A DNA stretch of 64,000 bases from Luzula sylvatica (Eukaryota > Streptophyta > Magnoliopsida > Poales > Juncaceae). Location: positions 59,490,977-59,554,976 of the forward strand of contig OX326957.1 in NCBI GenBank assembly GCA_946800325.1. Reading direction: 5' to 3'. Under the pieces are notes generated by a model. It did no database searches and was not told where the DNA came from. It saw nothing but the letters and a program-made list of their open reading frames with translations. Numbering within the stretch: position 1 is the stretch's first letter; the number at the start of each line of letters is the position of its first letter. This document shows positions 53,801-63,085 of this stretch, piece by piece. Both the position numbers and the translations under genes were made by a program.

Positions 53801-56800
53801 TCTCAAAACACTTTATTTGAACTCCTCAAAGCGTTAAAATCTTGTTTTGAAATGAAACACAAACTTTCTTAGTGTTTGTGAAATTTGGTGAAAAGTTGTG
53901 TAGTAAAAGATATGATTCAAATGATCTAAAAACACGTTATTTGAACTCCTGAAAGCGTTAAAATCTTGTTTTGAACCGAAAAACAAACTTTCTTGGTGTT
54001 TGTGAAATTTGGTGAAAAGTTATGTAGTAAAAGATACGATACAAATGATCTTAAAACAAGTTATTTGAACTCCTCAAAGCGTTACAATCTTGTTTTGAAT
54101 CGAAAAACAAACTTTCTTAGTGTTTGTGAAATTTGGTGAAAAGTTGTGTAGTAAAAGATACGATACAAATGATCTAAAAACACGATATTTGAACTCTTCA
54201 AAGCGTTAAAATCTTGTGTTGAATCAAAAAACAAACTTTCTTAGTGTTTGTGAAATTTGGTGAAAACTTATGTAGTAAAAGATACGATACAAATGATCTC
54301 AAAACACGTTATTTGAACTCCTCAAAGCGTTGAAATCTTGTTTTGAATCGAAAAACAAACTTTCTTAGTGTTTGTGAAATTTGGTAAAAAGTTGTGTAGT
54401 AAAAGATACGATACAAATGATCTAAAAACACGTTATTTGAACTACTGAAAGCGTTAAAATCTTGTTTTGAATCGAAACACAAACTTTCTTAGTGTTTGTG
54501 AAATTTGGTGAAAAGTTATGTAGTAAAAGATACGATACAAATGATCTAAAAACACGTTATTTGAACTCCTCAAAGCGTTAAAATCTTGTTGTGAATCGAA
54601 AAACAAACTTTCTTAGTGTTTGTGAAATTTGGTGAAAAATTATGTAGTAAAAGATACGATACAAATGATCTCAAAACACATTATTTGAACTCCTCAAAGC
54701 GTTAAAATCTTGTTTTGAATCGATAAACAAACTTTCTTAGTGTTTGTGAAATTTGGTGAAAAGTTGTGTAGTAAAAGATACGATACAAATGATCTCAAAA
54801 CACGTTTTTTGACCTCCTCAAAGCGTTAAAATCTTGTTGTGAATCGAAAAACAAACTTTCTTAGTGTTTGTGAAATTTGGTTAAAAGTTATGTAGTAAAA
54901 GATACGATACAAATGATCTCAAAACACGTTATTTGAACTCCTCAAAGCGTTAAAATCTTGTTTTGAATCTAAAAACAAACTTTCTTAGTGTTTGTGAAAT
55001 TTGGTGAAAAGTTATGTAGTAAAAGATACGATACAAATGATCTAAAAACACGTTATTTGAACTCCTCAAAGCGTTAAAATCTTGTTTTGGAATGAAACAC
55101 AAACTTTCTTAGTGTTTGTGAAATTTGGTGAAAAGTTATGTAGTAAAAGATACGATATAAATGATCTCAAAACACGTTATTTGAACTCCTCAAAGCGTTA
55201 AAATCTTGTTTTGAATCGAAACACAAACTTTCTTAGTATTTGTGAAATTTGGTGAAAAGTTGTGTAGGAAAAGATACGATACAAATGATCTAAAATCACG
55301 TTATTTGAACTCCTCAAAGCGTTAAAATCTTGTTTTGAATCGAAAAACAAACTTTCTTAGTGTTTGTGAAATTTGGTGAAAAGTTATGTAGTAAAAGATA
55401 CGATACAAATGATTTCAAAACACGTTATTTGAACTCCTCAAAGCGTTAAAATGTTGTTTTGAATCGAAAAACAAACTTTCTTAGTGTTTGTGAAATTTGG
55501 TGAAAAGTTATGTAGTAAAAGATACGATACAAATGATCTAAAAACACGTTATTTTAACTCCTCGAAGCGTTAAAATCTTGTTTTATATCGAAAAACAAAC
55601 TTTCTTAGTGTTTGTGAAATTTGGTGAAAAGTTATGTAGTAAACGATACGATACAAATGATCTAAAAACACGTTATTTGAACTCCTCAAAGCGTTAAAAT
55701 GTTGTTTTGAATCGAAAAACAAACTTTCTTAGTGTTTGTGAAATTTGGTGAAAAGTTATGTAGTAAAAGATACGATACAAATGATCTAAAAACACATTAT
55801 TTTAACTCCTCAAAGCGTTAAAATGTTGTTTTATATCGAAAAACAAACTTTCTTAGTGTTTGTGAAATTTGTTGAAAAGTTATGTAGTAAAAGATATGAT
55901 ACAAATGATCTCAAAACAAGTTATTTGAACTCCTCAAAGCGTTAAAATGTTGTTTTGAATCGAAAAACAAACTTTCTTAGTGTTTGTGAAATTTGGTGAA
56001 AAGTTATGTAGTAAAAGATACGATACAAATGATCTAAAAACACGTTATTTGAACTCCTCAAAGTGTTAAAATCTTGTTTTGAATCGAAAAACAAACTTTC
56101 TTAGTGTTTGTGAAATCTGGTGAAAACTTATGTAGTAAAAGATACGATACAAATGATCTCAAAACACGTTATTTGAACTCCTCAAAGCGTTAAAATCTTG
56201 TTTTGAATCGAAAAACAAACTTTCTTAGTGTTTGTGAAATTTGGTGAAAAGTTATGTAGTAAAAGATACGATACAAATGATCTCAAAACACGTTATTTGA
56301 ACTCCTCAAAGCGTTAAAATGTTGTTTTATATCGAAAAACAAACTTTCTTAGTGTTTGTGAAATTTGGTGACAAGTTATGTAGTAAACGATACGATACAA
56401 ATGATCTAAAAACACGTTATTTGAACTCCTCAAAGCGTTAAAATGTTGTTTTGAATCGAAAAACAAACTTTCTTAGTGTTTGTGAAATTTGGTGAAAAGG
56501 TATGTAGTAAAAGATACGATACAAATGATCTCAAAACACGTTATTTGAACTCCTCAAAGCGTTAAAATCTTGTTTTGAATCGAAAAACAAACTTTCTTGG
56601 TGTTTGTGAAATCTGGTGAATACTTATGTAGTAAAAGATACGATACAAATGATCTCAAAACACGTTATTTGAACTCCTCAAAGCGTTAAAATCTTGTTTT
56701 GAATCGAAAAACAAACTTTCTTACTGTTTGTGAAATTTGGTGAAAAGTTGTGTAGTAAAAGATACGATACAAATGATCTAAAAACACGTTTTTTGAACTC

Positions 56801-57275
56801 CTCAAAGCGTTAAAATCTTGTTGTGAATCGAAAAACAAACTTTCTTAGTGTTTGTGAAATTTGGTGAAAAGTTATGTAGTAAAAGATTCGATACAAATGA
56901 TCTCAAAACACGTTATTTGAACTCCTCAAAGCGTTAAAATCTTGTTTTGAATCGAAAAACAAACTTTCTTAGTGTTTGTGAAATTTGGTGAAAAGTTGTG
57001 TAGTAAAAGATACGATTCAAATGATCTAAAAACACGTTATTTGAACTCCTGAAAGCGTGAAAATCTTGTTTTGAATCGAAAAACAAACTTTCTTAGTGTT
57101 TGTGAAATTTGGTGAAAAGTTATGTAGTAAAAGATACGATACAAATGATCTCAAAACACGTTATTTGAACTCCTCAAAGCGTTAAAATCTTGTTTTGAAT
57201 CGAAAAACAAACTTTCTTAGTGTTTGTGAAATTTGGTGAAAAGTTATGTAGTAAAAGATACGATACAAATGATCT
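51444..57275 (+). repeat. Last super-unit before the gap (47 monomers), grading into diverged flank
   Basis: Up to about 53800 it follows the 3722-6080 segment at a constant offset of 47,722 bp. At 53801 the CACTTTATT series begins and runs 13 monomers. At 55413, where other copies have a 94-bp monomer, a full-length GATTTC / AAAATGTTG monomer is found. From there to 57275 monomers are irregular: ATTTTAACTCC with TTATATCG (55553, 55798), AGTAAACGATACG twice (AAACGA at 55641 and 56385, six monomers apart), AAAGTGTTAAAATC, GTGACAAG and AAAGATTCG. The array stops at the run of N after three bases of a new monomer. Confidence 0.85.
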
Positions 57276-57475
57276 NNNNNNNNNNNNNNNNNNNNNNNNN
57301 NNNNNNNNNNNNNNNNNNNNNNNNNNNNNNNNNNNNNNNNNNNNNNNNNNNNNNNNNNNNNNNNNNNNNNNNNNNNNNNNNNNNNNNNNNNNNNNNNNNN
57401 NNNNNNNNNNNNNNNNNNNNNNNNNNNNNNNNNNNNNNNNNNNNNNNNNNNNNNNNNNNNNNNNNNNNNNNNNNN
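57276..57475. other. Assembly gap, 200 N
   Basis: Exactly 200 undetermined bases. This round number is a scaffolding convention, so the true length is unknown. Satellite lies on the left and unrelated sequence on the right, so the left edge of the interruption has not been observed. Confidence 0.99.
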
Positions 57476-57539
57476 CGTAGGATTATGTTTGTATGTTTGT
57501 GAATTTGGTTGTTTTTTGAATTTGCGTAGGATTATGTTT
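57476..57539 (+). repeat. Partial 49-bp direct repeat
   Basis: CGTAGGATTATGTTT occurs at 57476-57490 and again at 57525-57539, 49 bp apart. The copies diverge after these 15 bases. The first copy contains TGTTTGTGAATTTGGTTG, which resembles the satellite block TGTTTGTGAAATTTGGTG apart from one missing A and one mismatch. More copies may lie inside the gap. Confidence 0.6.
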
Positions 57540-57770
57540 ATGTGTATGTGTGCTAGTATTTCATATAAATATAATGATATAATAATATATATAATAATTA
57601 TTATTATTAATTATTTATATAATTAATAATTAATATAATTATATAATTATCTATATAATTACATAATATATAATCATAATATTTCGAATAACAATTATAT
57701 ATAATCATAATAATTAATATAATAATTCGGATAATTAATATAATAATTAAAATATAAATAATAAATATGT
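57540..57770. repeat. AT-rich low-complexity tract
   Basis: About 230 bp, almost wholly A and T after 57560, made of TAAT, ATAATTAT and TATATA steps with short self-complementary stretches. No coding signal. It could be a degenerate microsatellite or a transposon tail. Confidence 0.85.
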
Positions 57771-57945
57771 GTTATAGGGGCGGCTTGCCCCATTAATGGG
57801 TGTTGTAGGGTCGGCCCGCCCCAATAAGTCGTACAACAGACCTCCTGACTTGACCGCACTCTGTCCTGACTTGACGTGCATTATAAGGGCGGCCCGCCCC
57901 ATTAAATTCCGCCCCAAAAACGTTATAGGGTCGGCCCGCCCTAGA
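57771..57945. repeat. GC-rich block with four GGCCCGCCC-like modules
   Basis: A module of the form TTATAGGGTCGGCCCGCCCC occurs at about 57771-57793 (with GGCTTGCCCC), 57802-57825, 57880-57903 and 57922-57941. The GC-rich heart is an imperfect palindrome. CATTA or CAATAA follows the first three. I do not recognise the family. The abrupt change from AT-only to GC-rich sequence suggests a separate repeat or mobile-element fragment. Confidence 0.65.
57844..57875 (+). repeat. 11-bp direct repeat CCTGACTTGAC
   Basis: Copies at 57844-57854 and 57865-57875 are separated by ten bases, between the second and third GGCCCGCCC modules. Confidence 0.8.
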
Positions 57946-58016
57946 CAGGAACGCAGCCTTTGGGGACGCCCTTTTTGGGTCGCCTGGCTGCCCCAAATTC
58001 CTTTAGGGACGGTTTT
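57946..58016. other. Unassigned GC-rich link sequence
   Basis: Seventy bases between the last GGCCCGCCC module and the C-rich minisatellite, containing GGGGACGCCC and a later TTTAGGGACGG. No gene or known element seen. Confidence 0.5.
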
Positions 58017-58384
58017 AACCCCCCCCCCCCCTTGCAGATTTTTAACAACACCCCCTCCCCCTTGCAGATTGTTAACCCCCCCTTGCTGATTTTTAACCCC
58101 CCATTGGAGATTTCTAACCCCCATCCCCTTAGCAGATTTTTAACCCCCCTCTTGCATATTTTAACCCCCCCCCCCCTTGCTGATTTTTAACACCCCCCCC
58201 CCCCCTCTAAAATTTTTAACCCCCCCTCCTTGCATATTTTTAACCCTCCCCCCTTGGAGATTCTTAACCCCCCCCCCTTGCATATTTTTAACCCCCATTG
58301 CAGATTTTAACCCCCCCCCCCCCCATTGCAGATTTTTAATCCCCCCCCTTGCATATTTTTAACCCTCCCCCCTTGCATATTTTT
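58017..58384 (-). repeat. C-rich minisatellite, left arm of fold-back
   Basis: About 14 irregular units of roughly 18-34 bp, consisting of a run of C, TTGCAGATTTTTAA or TTGCATATTTTTAA, then C again. Unit variants include TTGCTGATTTTT, TTGGAGATTCTT and CTCTAAAATTTTT. The longest C runs are 13-14 bases (for example 58019-58031 and 58311-58324). I mark it minus because its G-rich orientation, GTTAAAAATCTGCAAGGGG, is on that strand. Open frames here encode only low-complexity Pro/Phe/Leu peptides and are not genes. Confidence 0.93.
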
Positions 58385-58710
58385 AAAAATCTGCAAGGGG
58401 GGGGGGGGGGGGGGTTAAAAATATGCAAGGGGGGAGGGTTAAAAATCTGCAAGGGGGGGGGGGTGGATTAAAAATTTGCAATGGGAGGGGTTAAAATCTA
58501 CCGGGGGGGTTAAAAATCCGCAAGGGGGAGGGTTAAAAACCTGCAAGGAGGGGGGTTAAAAATTTGAGAGGGGGGTGTTAAAAATCTGCAAGGGGGGGGG
58601 AGGGGTTAAAATATGCAAGAGGGGGGCTTAAAAATATGCAAAGGGGGGGTTAAAAATCTGCAAACGGGGGGGGGGGGGGGTTAAATATCTGCATGGGGGT
58701 GGGGGGAACC
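58385..58710 (+). repeat. G-rich minisatellite, right arm of fold-back
   Basis: About 13 units of GTTAAAAATCTGCAAGGGG type with variants (AAAAATATGC, AAAAATTTGC, AAAATCTACCG, AAAAACCTGC, AAATTTGAGAG). The longest G run is 18 bases, at 58397-58414. It is the inverse of the preceding array. The last unit ends in GGGGGGAACCC directly against the satellite. Confidence 0.93.
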
Positions 58711-59640
58711 CTTAGTGTTTGTGAAATTTGGTGAAAAGTTATGTAGTAAAAGATACGATACAAATGATCTCAAAACACGTTATTTGAACTCCTCAAAGCG
58801 TTAAAATCTTGTTTTGAAACGAAAAACAAACTTTCTTAGTGTTTGTGAAATTTGGTGAAAAGTTATGTAGTAAAAGATACGATATAAATGATCTCAAAAC
58901 ACGTTATTTGAACTCCTCAAAGCGTTAAAATCTTGTTTTGAAATGAAACACAAACTTTCTTAGTGTTTGTGAAATTTGGTGAAAAGTTGTGTAGTAAAAG
59001 ATACGATTCAAATGATCTAAAAACACGTTATTGAACTCCTGAAAGCGTTAAAATCTTGTTTTGAATCGAAAAACAAACTTTCTTAGTGTTTGTGAAATTT
59101 GGTGAAAAGTTATGTAGTAAAATATACGATACAAATGATCTCAAAACAAGTTATTTGAACTCCTCAAAGCGTTAAAATGTTGTTTTGAATCGAAAAACAA
59201 ACTTTCTTAGTGTTTGTGAAATTTGGTGAAAAGTTATGTAGTAAAAGATACGATACAAATGATCTAAAAACACGTTATTTGAACTCCTCAAAACGTTAAA
59301 ATCTTGTTTTGAATCGAAAAACAAACTTTCTTAGTGTTTGTGAAATCTGGTGAAAACTTATGTAGTAAAAGATACGATACAAATGATCTCAAAACACGTT
59401 GTTTGAACTCCTCAAAGCGTTAAAATCTTGTTTTGAATCGAAAAACAAACTTTCTTAGTGTTTGTGAAATTTGGTGAAAAGTTATGTAGTAAAAGATACG
59501 ATACAAATGATCTCAAAACACGTTATTTGAACTCCTCAAAGCGTTAAAATCTTGTTTTGAATCGAAAAACAAACTTTCTTAGTGTTTGTGAAATTTGGTA
59601 AAAAGTTATGTAGTAAAAGATACGATACAAATGATCTCAA

Positions 59641-60060
59641 AACACGTTATTTGAACTCCTCAAAGCGTTAAAATCTTGTTGTGAATCGAAAAACTAACTT
59701 TCTTAGTGTTTGTGAAATTTGGTGAAAAGTTATGTAGTAAAAGATACGATATAAATGATCTCAAAACACGATATTTGAACTCCTCAAAGCGTTAAAATCT
59801 TGTTTTGAATCGATAAACAAACTTTCTTAGTGTTTGTGAAATTTGGTGAAAAGTTATGTAGTAAAAGATACGATACAAATGATCTCAAAACACGTTATTT
59901 GAACTCCTCAAAGCGTTAAAATCTTGTTGTGAATCGAAAAACTAACTTTCTTAGTGTTTGTGAAATTTGGTGAAAAGTTATGTAGTAAAAGATACGATAT
60001 AAATGATCTCAAAACACGATATTTGAACTCCTCAAAGCGTTAAAATCTTGTTTTGAATCG
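59641..60060 (+). repeat. Two-monomer local repeat
   Basis: The rare variant AAACTAAC occurs at 59691 and 59939, 248 bp apart. Each copy is followed by a TATAAATG / ACACGATATTTG monomer. This is a dimer duplication inside the diverged flank. The limits are approximate. Confidence 0.75.
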
Positions 60061-61480
60061 AAACAGAAACTTTCTTAGTGTTTGTGAAATTTGGTGAAAA
60101 GTTATGTAGTAAAAGATACGATACAAATGATCTCAAAACACGTTATTTGAACTCCTCAAAGCGTTAAAATCTTGTTTTGAATCGAAAAACAAACTTTCTT
60201 AGTGTTTGTGAAATTTGGTAAAAAGTTATGTAGTAAAAGATACGATACAAATGATCTCAAAACACGTTATTTGAACTCCTAAAAGCGTTAAAATCTTGTT
60301 TTGAATCGAAAAAAACACTTTCTTAGTGTTTGTGAAATTTGGTGAAAAGTTATGTAGTAAAAGATACGATACAAATGATCTCAAAACACGTTATTTGAAC
60401 TCCTCAAAGCGTTAAAATCTTGTTTTGAAACGAAAAACAAACTTTCTTAGTGTTTGTGAAATTTGGTGAAAAGTTATGTAGTAAAAGATACGATATAAAT
60501 GATCTCAAAACACTTTATTTGAACTCCTCAAATCGTTAAAATCTTGTTTTGAAATGAAACACAAACTTTCTTAGTGTTTGTGAAATCTGGTGAAAAGTTG
60601 TGTAGTAAAAGATACGATTCAAATGATCTAAAAACACGTTATTTGAACTCCTGAAAGCGTTAAAATCTTGTTTTGAATCGAAAAACAAACTTTCTTAGTG
60701 TTTGTGAAATTTGGTGAAAAGTTATGTAGTAAAAGATACGATACAAATGATCTCAAAACACGTTATTTGAACTCCTCAAAGCGTTACAATCTTGTTTTGA
60801 ATCGAAAAACAAACTTTCTTAGTGTTTGTGAAATTTGGTAAAAAGTTGTGTAGTAAAAGATACGATACAAATGATCTAAAAATACGTTTTTTGAACTCCT
60901 CAAAGCGTTAAAATGTTGTTTTGAATCGAAAAACAAACTTTCTTAGTGTTTGTGAAATTTGGTGAAAAGTTATGTAGTAAAAGATACGATACAAATGATC
61001 TAAAAACACGTTATTTGAACTCCTCAAAGCGTTAAAATCTTGTTTTGAATCGAAACACAAACTTTCTTAGTGTTTGTGAAATTTGGTGAAAAGTTATGTA
61101 GTAAAAGATACGATATAAATGATCTCAAAACACGTTATTTGAACTCCTCAAAGCGTCAAAATCTTGTTTTGAAATCGAAACACAAACTTTCTTAGTGTTT
61201 GTGAAATTTGGTGAAAAGTTGTGTAGTAAAGATACGATACAAATGATCTAAAAACACGTTATTTGAACTCCTCAAAGCGTTAAAATCTTGTTTTGAATCG
61301 ATAAACATACTTTCTAAGTGTTTGTGAAATTTGGTGAAAAGTTATGTAGTAAAAGATACGATACAAATGATCTCAAAACACGTTATTTGAACTCCTCAAA
61401 GCGTTAAAATCTTGTTGTGAATCGAAAAACAAACTTTCTTAGTGTTTGTGAAATTTTGAGAAAAGTTATGTAGTAAAATA

Positions 61481-62450
61481 TACGATATAAATGATCTCAA
61501 AACACGATATTTGAACTCCTCAAAGCGTTAAAATCTTGTTTTGAATCGAAACAGAAACTTTCTTAGTGTTTGTGAAATTTGGGGAAAGGTTATGTAGTAA
61601 AAGATACGATACAAATGATCTAAAAACACGTTATTTGAACTCCTCAAAGCGTTAAAATGTTGTTTTGAATCGAAAAACAAACTTTCTTATTGTTTGTGAA
61701 ATTTGGTTAAAAGTTATGTAGTAAAAGATACGATACAAATGATCTAAAAACACGTTATTTGAACTCCTCAAAGCGTTAAAATCTTCTTTTGAATCGAAAA
61801 ACAAACTTTCTTAGTGTTTGTGAAATTTGGTGAAAGGTTATGTAGTAAAAGATACGATACAAATGATCTAAAAACACGTTATTTGAACTCCTCAAAGCGT
61901 TAAAATCTTGTTTTGAATCGATAAACAAACTTTCTTAGTGTTTGTGAAATTTGGTGAAAAGTTATGTCGTAAAAGATACGATACAAATGATCTCAAAACA
62001 CGTTATTTGAACTCCTCAAAGCGTTAAAATCATGTTTTGAATCGAAAAACAAACTTTCTTAGTGTTTGTGAAATTTGGTGAAAAGTTATGTAGTAAAATA
62101 TACGATATAAATGATCTCAAAACACGATATTTGAACTCCTCAAAGCGTTAAAATCTTGTTTTGAATCGAAACAGAAACTTTCTTAGTGTTTGTGAAATTT
62201 GGGGAAAGGTTATGTAGTAAAAGATACGATACAAATGATCTAAAAACACGTTATTTGAACTCCTCAAAGCGTTAAAATGTTGTTTTGAATCGAAAAACAA
62301 ACTTTCTTATTGTTTGTGAAATTTGGTGAAAAGTTATGTAGTAAAAGATACGATACAAATGATCTAAAAACACGTTATTTGAACTCCTCAAAGCGTTAAA
62401 ATCTTCTTTTGAATCGAAAAACAAACTTTCTTAGTGTTTGTGAAATTTGG
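61481..62450 (+). repeat. Five-monomer-offset local repeat
   Basis: TACGATATAA after AAAATA occurs at 61481 and 62101, 620 bp apart. In both places ACACGATATTTG, GAAACAGAAAC, GGGGAAAGG, an AAAATGTTG / CTTATTG monomer and an AAAATCTTC monomer follow. The match lasts about three monomers (about 61481-61830 and 62101-62450) and then breaks. Confidence 0.78.
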
Positions 62451-63085
62451 TGAAAAGTTATGTAGTAAAAGATACGATACAAATGATTTCAAAACACGTT
62501 ATTTGAACTCCTCAAAGCGTTAAAATGTTGTTTTGAATCGAAAAACAAACTTTCTTAGTGTTTGTGAAATTTGGTGAAAAGTTATGTAGTAAAAGATACG
62601 ATACAAATGATCTAAAAACACGTTATTTTAACTCCTCAAAGCGTTAAAATGTTGTTTTATATCGAAAAACAAACTTTCTTAGTGTTTGTGAAATTTGGTG
62701 AAAAGTTATGTAGTAAACGATACGATACAAATGATCTAAAAACACGTTATTTGAACTCCTCAAAGCGTTAAAATCTTGTTTTGAATCGAAAAACAAACTT
62801 TCTTAGTGTTTGTGAAATTTGGTGAAAGGTTATGTAGTAAAAGATACGATACAAATGATCTAAAAACACGTTATTTGAACTCCTCAAAGCGTTAAAATCT
62901 TGTTTTGAATCGATAAACAAACTTTCTTAGTGTTTGTGAAATTTGGTGAAAAGTTATGTCGTAAAAGATACGATACAAATGATCTCAAAACACGTTATTT
63001 GAACTCCTCAAAGCGTTAAAATCATGTTTTGAATCGAAAAACAAACTTTCTTAGTGTTTGTGAAATTTGGTGAAAAGTTATGTAG
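61831..63085 (+). repeat. Eight-monomer-offset local repeat
   Basis: Three rare variants recur 992 bp apart: TGAAAGG (61831 and 62823), GTTATGTCGT (61961 and 62953) and CATGTTTTG (62031 and 63023). The shared stretch is roughly two to three monomers. Overlap with the five-monomer repeat shows nested rearrangements. Confidence 0.78.

Larger units (their letters stand above)
1..57275 (+). repeat. 124-bp satellite array, main block (463 monomer starts)
   Basis: An uninterrupted head-to-tail tandem array. I take the monomer start as the TCT of GATCT; successive starts at 1, 126, 250 and 374 show the 124-124-125 bp spacing, and every landmark distance up to 57273 is a multiple of 124 once 125-bp and 94-bp variants are allowed for. 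The consensus has 36 G/C of 124. Conserved blocks are TTTGAACTCCTCAAAG near 16-31, ACAAACTTTCTTAGTG near 59-74, TTTGTGAAATTTGGTG near 75-90 and GTAGTAAAAGATACGATAC near 100-118. There are four CpG sites, at about 11, 32, 53 and 113. Frequent stop codons in all frames and the absence of any other sequence exclude genes. Centromeric or pericentromeric heterochromatin is the usual setting for such arrays, but that role is inferred. A 124-bp centromeric satellite is known in Luzula (LCS1/Lusy1); identity with it is untested. Confidence 0.98.
58017..58710. repeat. Loopless imperfect inverted repeat (~694 bp)
   Basis: The strand of the minisatellite switches at 58384/58385 with no spacer: TTGCATATTTTT meets AAAAATCTGCAA, twelve bases per arm with one mismatch. 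The arms are 368 and 326 bp. They contain the same unit family but do not mirror each other unit for unit, since run lengths and unit variants differ, so this is not a simple recent perfect fold-back copy. Confidence 0.85.

Noticed and set aside
1..57275. CRISPR array
   Set aside because: The repeats abut without unique spacers, and variation is scattered over the whole 124 bp. This is a satellite, not repeat-spacer structure.
1..57275. CENP-B box in the monomer
   Set aside because: On the reverse strand TTTCGATTCAAAAC matches the TTCG and the later A of the box, but the required CGGG is absent (ACAA instead).
57220..57502. Two overlapping open frames of 86 and 89 codons at the gap
   Set aside because: They begin in satellite sequence and stay open only because the 200 N cannot be read as stops. 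No real coding sequence is visible.
57747..58362. Open frames of 61-125 codons on both strands over the GC-rich block and the C-rich minisatellite
   Set aside because: The predicted peptides are low-complexity Pro/Phe/Leu or Gly/Val strings dictated by the minisatellite. They overlap in several frames and lack any domain or codon bias.
58017..58710. Telomeric or interstitial telomere repeat
   Set aside because: The unit GTTAAAAATCTGCAAGGGG is far longer than, and unlike, known telomere repeats such as TTTAGGG or TTAGGG, and it reverses orientation within 0.7 kb.
57276..58710. A complete transposable element inserted in the satellite
   Set aside because: No terminal inverted repeats, long terminal repeats, coding remnants or target-site duplication could be seen, and the left edge is hidden by the gap.
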